A stretch of 64,000 bases of DNA from Gautieria morchelliformis (Eukaryota > Basidiomycota > Agaricomycetes > Gomphales > Gomphaceae). Positions 1 through 13,250 of this stretch are shown in pieces; positions within the stretch are counted from its first letter, which is position 1, and each line of letters starts with the position of its first letter. The position numbers and the translations under genes are program-made. The notes below the pieces were generated by a model, which ran no database searches, was not told the DNA's origin, and saw only the letters and a program-made list of their open reading frames with translations. The stretch spans positions 1 through 64,000 of the forward strand of contig WHVA01000577.1 of NCBI GenBank assembly GCA_015179125.1, in the 5' to 3' direction.

Positions 1-1276
1 TGCAACCGGACAAAAACCTTCCCTGCTTCTCCCATTGGCAAGCTTCTACCAAACCGTATCCCAGACCGTAGATGGCAGGTTATGTCTGTTGACTTGATTG
101 TAGAACTGCCTACCAGTCATGGCTATGATGCTCTCCTTGTTGTTGTCGATCGCCTCTCAAAGCGTGCACATGTCATTCCCACCACTTCAGATGTAACTTC
201 GGTGGGAGTTGCCCGACTCTTCCGTGATCATGTTTGGAAACTTCATGGGCTCCCTGAAGAAATCATCAGTGATCGAGGCACACAGTTCATCTCCCAGTTC
301 ATGCGTGAACTGAACAAACTTCTTGGTGTCAAAGTCGCTGCCTCTACTGCTTATCACCCCCAAACTGATGGACAGACTGAAAGGGTTAATCAGGAGATTG
401 AGCAATACCTTCGACTATTCTCAACCAGCGTCAGGATGATTGGTTTGAATGGATATCCTTGGCCGAGTTTGCCTATAACAACCGAACCCATGCCTCAACC
501 CAGACTACACCCTTCATGTTGGACAGTGGCCAACATCCAAGGCTGGGACTGGAACCAGTCCGGGAAACTCGACTCGAGGCCCTGGATGAGTTCACAACAC
601 GGATGGAAGCGGCCACAAGAGAAGCTCGTTCGGCCCTGTCCAAGGCAGCAGAGGACATGGCACGCTTCTATGACGTGCACCATAAAGCAGCCCCAGTTTA
701 TAAGCTTGGTGACAAGGTCTGGCTCAATGCACAAAACATCACAACCACTCGCCAAATGAAGAAGCTAGACCACAAGTGGCTAGGCCCCTACACTGTTAAT
801 AAGGTGGTCTCACGAAATGCCTATGGTCTAAATCTTCCTACATCCTTTGGTCGCACACATCCAGTGTTCTCTGTCGTCCTGCTTCGGCCATATGAAGATG
901 ACCCAATCCTTGAACGTCATGCCCCTCCACCACCCCCCCCATCATACGGGATGGAGCCGAAGAATATGAAGTTGAAAGGATTCTAGACAGCAGGATGTTC
1001 CGTGGAAGGTTGGAGTATCTCGTGCGCTGGAAGGGCTATGGAGCTGCCGACGATCTCTGGCTACCAGCGAAAGATGTCTCTGGGACAAAGCGACTCGTTA
1101 AAGAATTTCACCGGCAGAACCCAGAGGCACCTCAGCGTATCTCAGCAGCCACATATATGTCCCTCCCCTTCCAGAGATTTCAGAACTTCACAGAACCTTC
1201 CAGGCAAACTCTCTTCGACTGGACAGCAGGCAGGGCTTCTACTTATGATGTCAAGGGTCCAGAACCCCAAAGATAA
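1..1276 (+). pseudogene. Ty3/gypsy element A: integrase and chromodomain, frameshifted
   Basis: This is the 3' end of a chromoviral pol gene that enters from the left edge. The frame is open from base 1, which shows the end of the integrase zinc region, through the DDE core. The catalytic residues visible are the Asp of SVDLIVELP, the Asp of ISDRGTQF and the Glu of ERVNQEIEQYL. A frameshift near 421-460 moves the reading into the frame covering 459-986, which carries the SH3-like GPY/F-type C-terminal part (KWLGPYTVNKVV). A second shift in the C-run near 930-940 leads to the frame at 995-1276, a chromodomain (RGRLEYLVRWKGYGAADDLW) that would target integration to modified histones. Two shifts make this copy non-functional. 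Reverse transcriptase and gag lie outside the window. Confidence 0.9.
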
Positions 1277-1382
1277 GCGATATCGGCCTCCGCCTAACCA
1301 ATTCATTCCGATAAGCTATATATCCCCTCTCCACCTGTGACCGCTCACTTCCACTGCATCGACCCCACCACATCCATCAACC

Positions 1383-1937
1383 ATGTCCTCGCCCGCCATT
1401 GAGCTTGTTGCCCTCCCCAGCTTCACCCAAAACCTCTCCGACCTGCCAAACATGTCACGTGTCGATCCCACCCTCCTGCACTTCTCCGGCTTCTCGTCAT
1501 CCAGAGCAGCCAGTGAAGCCAAGCTACAAAGGATGCTTGACTGCCGTGATCTCGACGTCGCATGGTCTTCAAAGTGGTCCGTCAGCTCTGAGGACCTCAC
1601 ACCAGCGGAGAGTCAGGCATCCACTCGCCCTGCACTCGCATTCCTCAGACCCCGACACAGACGAGAGAACACGTACTACGTCGGCGACCCTGTCTTCCTC
1701 AACGATGGAACCCCCCCTTGTGGAACTCCCTACACTTTCGAAGGCTGGGTGGGGCAACGTTTCCGTAACATGGCAGGAGAGCGAATACGTCGAGCAAGGT
1801 TCCGAGGGCCGCACTTGCCCATGGACCCCAATCCCCCTGAGCTCATCATTGACCTGCGTTACCAGGAAGGGAAGGGCCAGGAGAGATGGTGGTCCCGCCT
1901 GTGGCATACTTGGAAACGATGTCTCGGTGGATGTTGA
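1383..1937 (+). CDS. Sense accessory ORF of element A (184 aa), unknown function
   Basis: This is an ATG-initiated ORF between the chromodomain and the 3' LTR of element A, in a different frame from pol, so it is a separate cistron or a 3' accessory gene. No family is recognised. It has an SKWSVSSED motif near residue 65 and a GDPVFLND motif near residue 110, followed by an FEGWVGQRF/ARFRG stretch and a basic, Trp-rich tail. The same two motifs, in the same order, occur in the minus-strand ORF at 48106-48585 (SRWSLDSED, then GDSVFFQD). This supports a real protein family carried by retroelements. An overlapping +1-frame ORF (1399-1944) is less convincing. No signal peptide or membrane segment is visible, so it does not look like an envelope protein. 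Confidence 0.6.
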   Translation: MSSPAIELVALPSFTQNLSDLPNMSRVDPTLLHFSGFSSSRAASEAKLQRMLDCRDLDVAWSSKWSVSSEDLTPAESQASTRPALAFLRPRHRRENTYYVGDPVFLNDGTPPCGTPYTFEGWVGQRFRNMAGERIRRARFRGPHLPMDPNPPELIIDLRYQEGKGQERWWSRLWHTWKRCLGGC

Positions 1938-1980
1938 GGGCTAGGTGGCAGCTGTGCTTGTCGGGACGACAAGCATTGAG

Positions 1981-1990
1981 AGGGGGGTGA
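1981..1990 (+). other. Polypurine tract of element A
   Basis: A purine-rich run (AGGGGGGTGA) lies immediately before the TGTCAGGG start of the LTR. The same tract precedes the LTRs at 7081 and 61133, as expected for the plus-strand primer of related gypsy elements. Confidence 0.8.
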
Positions 1991-2355
1991 TGTCAGGGTT
2001 CATGCATTTCCTTCCACAAGTTTCTATTTCCTTCCATGAGTTTCCATTACCTTCCGTCAGTTTCCATAACCTTCCGTCACATGTCACATTCCGTCACCTT
2101 CCATAACCTTCTACAAGTTTCCATCTCCCCTATTATGTAAGCCTTGCCAGCGCTATAAGACTGTAGCCCGTGTGGTGGCGTTTCCTCAGCTTGATCTCTG
2201 AGGATACCCACTACACAGGCAAGTCCCCATGTATCTATCGTTGGTAGAGTTATAAACTGAGGATACCCACTACACAGTTGGTCATTGTCCTAGTATCGGC
2301 TCTTATCTCCTTGAGTATCTTTGGTTGTGGCTTCGTCATTAGTATTGCCCTCACA
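1991..2355 (+). repeat. 3' LTR of element A (LTR A, 365 bp)
   Basis: It begins TGTCAGGG and ends CCCTCACA. It is homologous along its length to the LTR at 31118-31526. U3 is built from an approximately 20-bp degenerate tandem motif (TTTCC...CTTCCGTCA). A TATA-like element (TATTATGTAAGCC) lies near 2132. R contains the self-priming sequence AGCTTGATCT at 2188-2197 and a 21-bp direct repeat at 2198-2218 and 2257-2277. Confidence 0.85.
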
Positions 2356-2903
2356 GTGCAGCCGCCTGTGAAAATAGAAATAACAAAGTGGAATGGAGGG
2401 GTAGAGAGTAACTAGAAAACTTCGAAAATTATCAAAGAAATGGATGCATGGTACAAGAACAATGTGAGAAGAGATTGAAAAATCATACAACAAATTGAAT
2501 ATATTATGCTTGATTTTGGTGCAGGAGCATAAATGCACCCAACAACTCATTGGTCAAGTTCTGTCGCGCCCTTGTGATACAAGGTCCTAAGATCGACATC
2601 CTTTACAATTCCCCAGCTTAACCTTACTTGTAAACCGTCACTACGTCATATTAGAATCACCACAGATTGGTCAAGTTCTACTACCTTGTGATAACACAAG
2701 TGATAAGCCACACATCTTACACTTTTTGAACTTCCAGCAACTGTTTGTCCAGCAAACAGTTGAAGAGTGGTTCCTGCAGTATTTAGACAAGATCGCTGTG
2801 CTGACCATTAGAAAATTGTGAGAAAATGAATGTAGTGCAGCATACAACATTCGACTGTGCACCTGTGATGTACCCACCCAGTCAAACAACGTGATCAAGT
2901 AGT
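2356..2903. other. No recognisable gene; AT-rich spacer with a shared 35-bp motif
   Basis: I see no coding potential here. The stretch 2511-2545 (TTTGGTGCAGGAGCATAAAT core) is found again, 34 of 35 identical, at 52636-52670. A 14-bp phrase, ATTGGTCAAGTTCT, occurs twice (near 2550 and 2667). It may be the leader of the downstream gag element or the remnant of a small repeat. Confidence 0.5.
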
Positions 2904-5244
2904 TTGCGCAACAAAACCCCGGCACAGCCTAGTGATACCACAGCTGATGCTACCTTAGGCTCAGAGCCCGAGGAAGTAGAAGACAGTAAATTCATAGGCC
3001 TCACTGCACCCATCCTAGCACCAGGGGACATAGACACCTTTGACCACGTGTCACCAAGCGTGGATGAAGCAGACGAACAGGATGGGCACAAGTCAGGACC
3101 CCCATCCTGCTTGCCCCCACCTCTTGACAAGGGCAAAGATTGAGCCAAATCACTTTCAACCAACAATGAAGGCTTGGCATCTGACTGGACATTGCGACAA
3201 GTAAAGAACCACGACGCAGCCCCCCAGCTGAAGGATCGGATAACCACTGTTCCTCCAAAGGAACAACATCAAAAACGACGAGCACCTGATGACAGTCAGG
3301 ACTCAGAATACTCAAGCTCCAGTTGAAAGAGTGCTCAAGGACAAACACCGCTGATGAAACAATGGTAACAGTGTGGCTGAATAACTAGCTGCAGGAAGCT
3401 ACCCAGCGAATTGGACACACCAATGCGAGGAATGAGCAGATAGGCCGCAAGCTGGAAAACATGGCAGATGGAATTGCCGGCATAGTCATGACAGCACACA
3501 GACTAGCAAAGTCACTCGTGGATCTATGGGCCTCGCTGACTGAGTCCCACATGGACGTGCACCAGAGCAATACAGAGATTGCCGGCGTGAGAGCGACACT
3601 ACAGTCTCTTGAGGACAAGAATGAAGGCCACCACCATTAAGGCTTGCACTGAGCGACAGACAGTGGGCGTGAAAGTGCAGCTGAGGAGGAGCACGAGGCA
3701 CATGACTGGTGATGAATGCTGCCGCCGACTATCCCGTCCATGCAGGATGTACGGTTCAGAAATGAACCAAGGAACCGAGGGGCCTATACGGCCCCAGCGA
3801 AGGATGGCAAAACCATCCAACAGGTGATCTGTGAGCAGGTGGCCTCAGAGATTGACTCTGAAGACACGGCTGTGAGCCTGGAGCTCAAGGTAGAACACCG
3901 GCAACGGAAAGAGGTGCAAGCCGCCTGTCGCCATATGTGTGCCCTGGAGCTGTGCAAGCAGCATGCCAAAGAGGCTGTGAATCAAGCGCAGACTGCCCAG
4001 CTGCCAAACAAACAGCAAGAACATGTTGTTCAGGAAGCCAGACAGGCATGCACCGCTCTTTTGAGAAGACTACAGGTCCAGAACACAGGATTGACCGGGG
4101 ATACCCGACATCAATCCCCGTGCAGCAGTGAGCAGATAGACACTGCCACACCATGCACAGCTGTGCAGCTGCGTGAAAGGTCCATTGCCTTGACCTTCAG
4201 TCAAGGCATCCCGAACCAGATCGAGGGCCCGCAGGAGCCATACGATGGCATCACACAGATGATCCATGTAGCGCTCGCGGATGCCGCGGACACGGACCCA
4301 GAAAAGTCCATGCTCATGAAGGCCGGTGTAAAGCTGGCGCACCCTGAGCCGTACACTGGAGGTTCAGACCTCGAAGAATTTGAGGGATTCATAGCTGGCA
4401 TCTTGAGATGGCTCAAGATGAATTGCCTATTAGGGCCAACCACCGTGCAGATGCAGGTAGATTACCTGGGCACTCGCCTAACAGGCGAGGCCCAAGAATG
4501 GTTCATCCGAAACGTCCAGCATTTCGATCGTCAGGTCCGTGAATAGACCTTGGAAATGGCAATGCAAGGGTTGCAGAAGAGAGTCATGCACACCCTAACA
4601 TATCACCACATGTCAAATAAGTTCGACGCGGTCATGCAAGGCACGAAAACCATTCAGGAGATGCTGAATGAGCTGATGAAATACTCAGTGCGGATGATAC
4701 AGCTGCCCAACAAATACACACTCTGGAGACGGTTCATGTCAGCATTGTGCGATATGCTGTGCAATGAAGTCCTCAAAAAGGGTTACAATGCCAAGTCCAG
4801 CTCGATAGAGCAGCTCTTTGAAGCTGCCTGTATGATCAAAGAAGCATCCCGGTACAATCAAGGGATGTGCCAGGCAGAAACCATGGCCATAATGGCCATG
4901 ACATCATGGCTTGCGACAAGCAAGCTGATTACACAGTCGGGCTTTAACAAGCCCGCTGCCTTCCAGGCAAACAACCCCATCCGACGGCCTATGGCAACAA
5001 GGCCGCCGCAATCAGGCTGTCTGCCTGAGATGAAACCACCTCAGTTGTTGGGGAGCTCGGTGAAGCGGGGCTTCCTGCAAAAGCCATCTGGCGGTCCCCC
5101 AGACTGGCCACAGAACGTGCACAGCAGCGCAAGCTGCTTTGAATGTGGCCAGACAGGTCACATCAAGGCGAACTGCCCACGCCTGAAGCCAAAGGTATGG
5201 ACAGCAGCTGTATGGCAAGATGACGATTGGGATCTGGAGGATCT
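2904..5244 (+). pseudogene. Element G: Ty3/gypsy Gag with zinc knuckle, broken
   Basis: The main frame runs 3716-5244. It is interrupted by one in-frame TAG at 4544-4546 and then cut off by a solo LTR at 5245. The product has a Gln/Ala-rich N-terminal half. A retrotransposon Gag core follows (HPEPYTGGSDLEEFEGFIAG ... EAQEWFIRNV), then a CCHC zinc knuckle CFECGQTGHIKANC near 5138-5180 that would bind packaged RNA. A further acidic fragment at 2904-3143 in another frame is probably the original N-terminus, displaced by frameshifts. The reading continues beyond the inserted LTR at 6273 (protease-chromodomain segment). The 5' LTR is not found. Confidence 0.85.
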
Positions 5245-6272
5245 TGTCAAGATTAGTTTTTAGGCGTTAATATTGTGTATTAGTGAACACAGCAAATGCC
5301 CGAATAACTTGTGCAAAGGGTTGCCATTCGGAGAATAAGGTGAGCCAATAAATGTTCAGAAGATAAGCGGGCTGCCCGAACGGAGCTCACCCTATCTACA
5401 GTCGTAGCGAAGTAGCCCGTGGCACTTGATGATGTAACATGCAAGGTGTCACAGAAAGGTTGTTTAAGTAGCAATAATCCTTTCACCAGCGAAGGTGCTC
5501 CTTCGGAGCCCTTTGCCAACAGCGCAGATAATAGTTCGAAGGCTAAGGTAATGAAGGTGAAGTATGAAAACTCAACAGTGGTGCTTAAGTCCTCCTCTGG
5601 TCGAAGATAGGAATCTACAGGAGAGGGCTCAAGACGATTATCACAGTGAGGTCAAGTTTTGCACAAGATGGACATATGATAATTGAACTGGGGAATATAC
5701 ATGCGAATGGAAACTACTTATATTGAATGCACGTATGATATCAGCGAATAGGAAAGAGGCTGTCTGGAGTCAGGGTTGGATAGGGGTGCACAGTCATGAT
5801 ACAAATAGATGAAACACAGATACAATAGAATGAAAGAGGAGTGCGAACATGAAATGACAGGGAGGAAAGGGGATGAAGGTACTTATGTACGAAAACACGC
5901 CTTGGGACCTGCATATACGCTACCCTGCACTGGCTCTTCATCTGCTGGGTTGATACCACACAACCTACAGGTAGGACGCCCCACGAATGCATTCCGGCCA
6001 TACCAACACCTAAAGGGGTTGGGTTGGGAAGATGATGGGGCCAGTGATGAACCATCACGCCGGGTAGAGGATGTTGATCGTGTTTGATGGCATACCTGCT
6101 GGCAAATGATACGAGCAGCAAATGGCCGTTCGGCGAATGGGGCAAAGAGCGAATAGAGTGAATATTGAGGAGGCGTGGTGGAAGGGAAGGGCAAACTCAG
6201 GTGAACCTGCAGGAGGAGCAATGAGGGGGAAGGTAGAGACAGCAAGGCAAGGGAAATGGATGGGTCATGACA
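5245..6272 (+). repeat. Solo LTR B, copy 1 (1,028 bp), inserted in gag of G
   Basis: It begins TGTCAAGATT and ends GGTCATGACA. It is flanked by the perfect 5-bp duplication GATCT (5240-5244 and 6273-6277). No internal retroelement sequence is present, so it is a solo LTR left by recombination. It is homologous to 8433-7405 (opposite strand), to a truncated copy at 8575-9106, and to 39784-37373 (opposite strand). It is rich in TTCGC/GCGAA words. Confidence 0.9.
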
Positions 6273-6277
6273 GATCT

Positions 6278-7067
6278 CATCGACACCTCTCTTCAAAGGG
6301 GTGGGTGATCCTCAGGAAGCTGAGGATCAAGACAGGAATGGCAAGCCGACATAGGCTTGGGAGCCGGAACCATCCCAATACTATGATTGGGATGAGGATA
6401 TGGCAGACAATCAAACTGCCTACCAATCCAGTGCAATTAGGATCACGCCGGTAGATGAGACAACCAAGGTCATGGCTGCTCGAACGACGGCCCCAGACAA
6501 GGCAGCCGAGCTGATGTATCACCATCAGAGCAAACATCGCACACGGCCTGCACAGCCATGTAGCAAAAACCATACCCTTTCAGGGTACTTGGAAATCAAC
6601 AGTACAAAGGCCCACTACCTACTAGACAGCAGGAGCGAAGGGGTATTGCTATCCCCCAAGTTCACCCGTGCCACAGGCATCAAAACATTCACCCTGGAGC
6701 AGCCAATTGCACTGCAATTGGCATGCGTCAGTAGTCGATCGATGATCAACTATGGGATGAACACGACCATTAAATTTGGTCGTGAAACAATTGAAGGATA
6801 CTTCGATGGGGCAAATGTTGAAAAACAGGTGTTAGACAGTTGCATGCAAGCAAACCGCATGCAGTTCCTCATCAAGTGGAAGGAGTATGGCTATGAAGAG
6901 AACTCATGGGAGAATGAGGGTGATGTCCTAGCTCCTGATCTCATCGCTGACTTCTACCACTCACACTCAGGTTCCCCACATTGCATTTGCTCCTTGGAGG
7001 CTGCCACCTTTCAGAATTGCATCGCTATACTACCGGTGGTCCTTCATGTGTCAGGTTGCTGCATTCT
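6278..7067 (+). pseudogene. Element G: protease fused to chromodomain (internal deletion)
   Basis: The frame 6400-7080 begins with Gag-Pol linker sequence. It continues into a retropepsin-like segment (YLLDSRSEGVLLSPKF, where the usual catalytic D-[ST]-G-[AS] appears as DSRSEG) up to about residue 145. It then passes directly into a chromodomain (MQFLIKWKEYGYEENSWENE). Reverse transcriptase, RNase H and integrase are missing without a stop or frameshift at the junction, near 6815-6835. The result is a non-autonomous deletion derivative that kept Gag, part of the protease, the chromodomain, the polypurine tract and the LTR. Confidence 0.85.
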
Positions 7068-7080
7068 AGAGGGGGGGTGA
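7068..7080 (+). other. Polypurine tract of element G
   Basis: The tract AGAGGGGGGGTGA directly precedes the LTR start at 7081. It is identical in form to the tract before the 3' LTR of element I. Confidence 0.8.
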
Positions 7081-8537
7081 TGTCAGGGGAACCCCAATCA
7101 CATACTGCCTTATCACAATGTGCATTATCTCTGGTGTGGATTATCGTGATGTGTGATTGGGGGCCACCAAGCCACTCCTAGCCTTTGGCATCCTTCTGTG
7201 TTGTGTTCCATTTATTTCCCTTCTTGTTCTGACCCCTTCCAACATCATTCCTTCCTTATCTGTCCAGCCCTGTTATCGCTAGTGTGATTGCTTATGTAAC
7301 CAGGCATTCGGTGATTGGGCTAGCATGCTCGCAGATTACTTATAGTCATAGCTAGGTGGTGAAGGGGTTCCTTAGAGTTTTCTCTTTGGATCCCCCTTCG
7401 CCAGTGTCATGACCGGTTTATTTCTCCTACCGCGCTACCTCTATGTTCCCCCTCGTCGCTCCCTAGCATCTTCGCCAGATTTCCCCGCACCCCGACCACT
7501 CTCCCTCTACGTCCACTCTACTCGCTGTCCGCCCCATTCTCCGAACCGCTATTCACTGCTTGCGCATTTCGCCAGCAGGCACGCCATCAAATATGATTGA
7601 TACCATTCACCCGGCATGATGGTTCATCATTAACCCCATCATCTTCTTAATCCAACCCCATTGGGTGTTCGTATGGCCAAAGTGTGTTCGCAGGACGTCC
7701 CTTCCATAGGTCATGCGGGATCAACCCAGTAAACGAAGAGTCCGTGCAGGGTAGCATGTATGCGGGTCCCAAGACATGGTTTTGTCCATAAGTGCCTTCG
7801 CTCCCTTTACTCTCCGTCGTTTCATGTTCGCATTCTCCCCTCACTCTATTGTATGTTTATTCCATCTACTTAGTATCATGACTGCACACCCCTATCCGGC
7901 CCTAACTCACGACGGCCTCTTTCCTATTCGCTAATACCTTGCGAGCATTCGATATAAGTAGTTTACATTCGCATGTATATTCTCCAGTTCAATTATCATA
8001 CGTCGTCCATCTTGTGCAAACTTGACCTCGCTGTGATCATCGTCTTGAGCCTTCTCTTGGAGATTCCTATCTTCGACCAGCAGAGGACTTAGGCATCACT
8101 GGTGAGTTCACATACTTCATCTTCGTTACCTTAGCCTTCGAACCATTTTCTGTGCTGTTGGCGAAGGGCTCCAAAGGAGCACCTTCGCCAGCGAAGGGAT
8201 TGTCGCTACTTAGACAACCCTTCCGTGACACCTTGCACATTACATCGTCAAGTGCCACGGGCTATTTCGCTACGACTGTAGATAGGGCGAGCCCCGTTCG
8301 GGCAACCCTCTTACCTTGTGAACATTCATCGGTTCATCTATTCACCGAACAGCATACTTATTCGCACAAGTTATTCGGGCATTCGCTGTGTTCACTAATA
8401 CACGATATTAACGCCTAAAAACCAATCTTGACAGCCAGGTATGTCTGTGTCATGTATATAGTCCCCTATCTTACTTTGGATCCCCCTTCACCAGTTCACC
8501 GCTTGAGTGTAGAGCATCTGCCTAGGTTGCCCTTATA
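7081..8537 (+). repeat. 3' LTR of element G (LTR C), split by a solo LTR
   Basis: It begins TGTCAGGGGA. The right part resumes at 8439 and ends near 8537 (CCCTTATA, degenerate from TACA). Net length is about 423 bp after removing the insertion at 7405-8438. It is related to the LTRs of element I. It shares the R-start word (AGAGTTTTCT at about 7375-7384, against AGACTTTTCT in I) and the paired 20-bp repeat TTTGGATCCCCCTTCRCCAG (7385-7404 and 8475-8494). Confidence 0.8.
7405..8433 (-). repeat. Solo LTR B, copy 2 (1,029 bp), inserted in LTR C
   Basis: In plus orientation it reads TGTCATGACC to CCAATCTTGACA, the reverse of copy 1. It is flanked by the perfect duplication GCCAG (7400-7404 and 8434-8438). 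It has no internal genes. Confidence 0.9.
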
Positions 8538-8574
8538 GAGGGTGATGAGCACTTTGAAGTCAAACAGGTGACTG

Positions 8575-9106
8575 CAGGATATACATGTGAATGTAAACTA
8601 CTTATACCGAATGCTCATATGTTATCAGCAAATAGGAAAGAGGCTGCTGTTTTGGATAGGGGGTGTGCGGTCAGGATACAAATAGATGAAACACATATAC
8701 GATAGAATGAAAGAGGAGTGCGAACATGAAACGGTGGGGAGGAAAGAGGATAAAGGTACCTATGTACGAAAACACGCCTTCAGACCTGCATACATGTTAC
8801 CCTGCACAGACTCTTCATCTGCTGGGTTGATCCCACATGACCCACGGATAGGACATCCTGTGAATGCATTCCAGCCATAGGGATGCCCAAAGGGGGTTGA
8901 ATTGGGAAGGTGATGGGGCCAGTGATCAACCATCACACCGGTTAGAGGATGTCGATCCTGTTTGATGACATGACTACTGGCGAATGATGCGAGTAGCAAA
9001 TGGACATTTGGTGAATCCAGTGAAGGGTGAACGGAGCAAACATAGAGATGGAGGGATGAAAGGGAAAATGGGGGTAACTTGATACAAGAATAAACAGGTC
9101 ATGACA
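8575..9106 (+). repeat. Truncated LTR B, copy 4
   Basis: It matches the last roughly 535 bp of LTR B copy 1 and ends CAGGTCATGACA. The first 445 bp or so are missing. It abuts a short LTR-D-like tail at 9107-9180. Confidence 0.75.
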
Positions 9107-9180
9107 GATAGTTCATTGGGGGCACAATTAAAGGACTGTCCTTTCAGATCCGAAACCTTGGGATTCCCGATACATAACAC
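9107..9180 (+). repeat. Terminal fragment of an LTR D-like repeat
   Basis: It begins GATAGTTCATTGGGGGCACAA and ends CGATACATAACA. This matches the 3' end of LTR D at 49906-49990 (GATAGTTCATTGGGGGCGCAA ... CGATACGTAACA). The truncated LTR B copy 4 therefore probably landed inside an older D-like LTR. Confidence 0.6.
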
Positions 9181-10169
9181 TTGCACTTTATCGCCACAGC
9201 CAAGCCCTCTGTTCTGAGATCCTGGTTCGGCTCTGGTAGAGCCGAACCTCAGTATGATACACAGTCTTAACACACCCAGGGTACAAGTAATGTGATCTGC
9301 CTCTGTCAATTGTGAGGTCATTGCAAGTGGTAGCCAATGGCATCCCATGTCACAATTGATCTCCAGTGGTGGCCAGCTTGCTGCAATTAATTGCCAGGCC
9401 ATGGCAATGAATTGCTTGTGGCTCATGACTGTGTGGTGATGAAGGTGAGGGAAGGGGGTTCCCCTGATACATTCCCACGGTGGACATGTGATGCTCAGAG
9501 GGCCTCGAATGTATGGTACAGTAAAACAAGCCCGATTGTGCGAGTTTTCAACGTGTTATGAAACTGTAAGATTTTTGCGTGTAAATTGTAGCTGATACAT
9601 AGTACGGGGGATATGCTGCCCCAACGGTTGGGTGGATGTTGGCGGCGGCGGGCGGAGCATCCACTGTGGATATTGGAGATGTACGCGAGAGATCGTGCTG
9701 TCCCATCTATGGCCATCACAAGCTCATATACACATGATCGTCGTACCGCCCATAATCAGATAGCACGTGCCTGATTTGCCAATTATATGGAGGAACCGAG
9801 ATGACCAGTAAACGACATTACGGACAGGCGGTGCAGATGAGAACAACGAGCCGGCTAGCTCCCGGCTCGCTGTTCCGAGGTTAGGAAAAGGAATTTAGGA
9901 TTTTAGGGTTACGGAAAGTCAACGTTCAACCATTATTGCACGCAAGCAACGGAAAGATTTCGTGCGTGCGTGTCGGCGCTGTAGCTTTGTGTGGGAATGG
10001 AAGCGGATTGCCTACGGAGGTCGCAGGTTTCCTGGGGGATGTGCCGGGGGGAGCTGGCCGATGCGGTGTCCCTGGGGACGGTGGCTGAGAGCACGTGAGC
10101 GCCGTACAGCCGTTGTGTACTCCGACACTCCGATCAAAGAGCAAGAACACGACGTCCGCAACGACTTCC
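9181..10169. other. Upstream region of the PAK kinase gene
   Basis: No coding sequence is supported. It marks the switch from retroelement debris to the gene island. GC content rises sharply after about 9600 and the kinase start codon follows at 10170. I see no clear TATA box. A short GC palindrome, GAGCCGGCTAGCTCCCGGCTC, lies near 9850. Confidence 0.4.
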
Positions 10170-12761
<2,592 letters not shown>

Positions 12762-13250
12762 CCGCCCCCAGCCCGCGCGCACACACGGCGCACGTACACC
12801 CCCTCCGCCTTTTTGACAGCACCTTTTGCCAGCACCTTTTTGCTTTTTTGGCCGCGTTCCGTTCCATGCTCTCCCGTTCTCACGTACGTACCTACAAGTT
12901 CACGACCCCCTTACGCATTTTTTTTTGCACCGCCTTTGTTCCAGCCTGCGAGCGTATCTTGACATTCCCCACATTCCCACATTGCTTGCTGCTTGCTACC
13001 CGTACGGTCCGTTATATATCCCGGCGCGCGACGTGTCCCAGCGTACAGTATGCCCCCGCGCGTGTCTGACTCAGTGTGTCTTGTCGCGTCTTGTCGTATC
13101 GTGTCGTGTCGTGCGATCGAAGGAAGTGATGCGATGCGATGCGATGCGATGCGATGTGATGTTAGGTGGCTGCGAGGAGTCAGGACGCTTGTGTTATCTA
13201 GAAGTTAGCTTAGAATCTGCCATGCCGTGTAAACCTTGCTTGCTTGTTCG
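12762..13250. other. 3' flank between convergent PAK and TEL1 genes
   Basis: There is no gene here. It holds a (GATGC)n microsatellite at about 13129-13160 and the presumed 3' UTR of the kinase. The segment from about 13250 belongs to the tandem duplication of the TEL1 3' end. Confidence 0.5.

Noticed and set aside
9841..9865. GC palindrome upstream of the PAK gene considered as a terminator or operator
   Set aside because: Bacterial-type elements are not expected in this genome and no second copy or function is evident.
13129..13160. (GATGC)n run considered as a regulatory or telomere-like array
   Set aside because: Only about six units; an ordinary microsatellite in a 3' flank.
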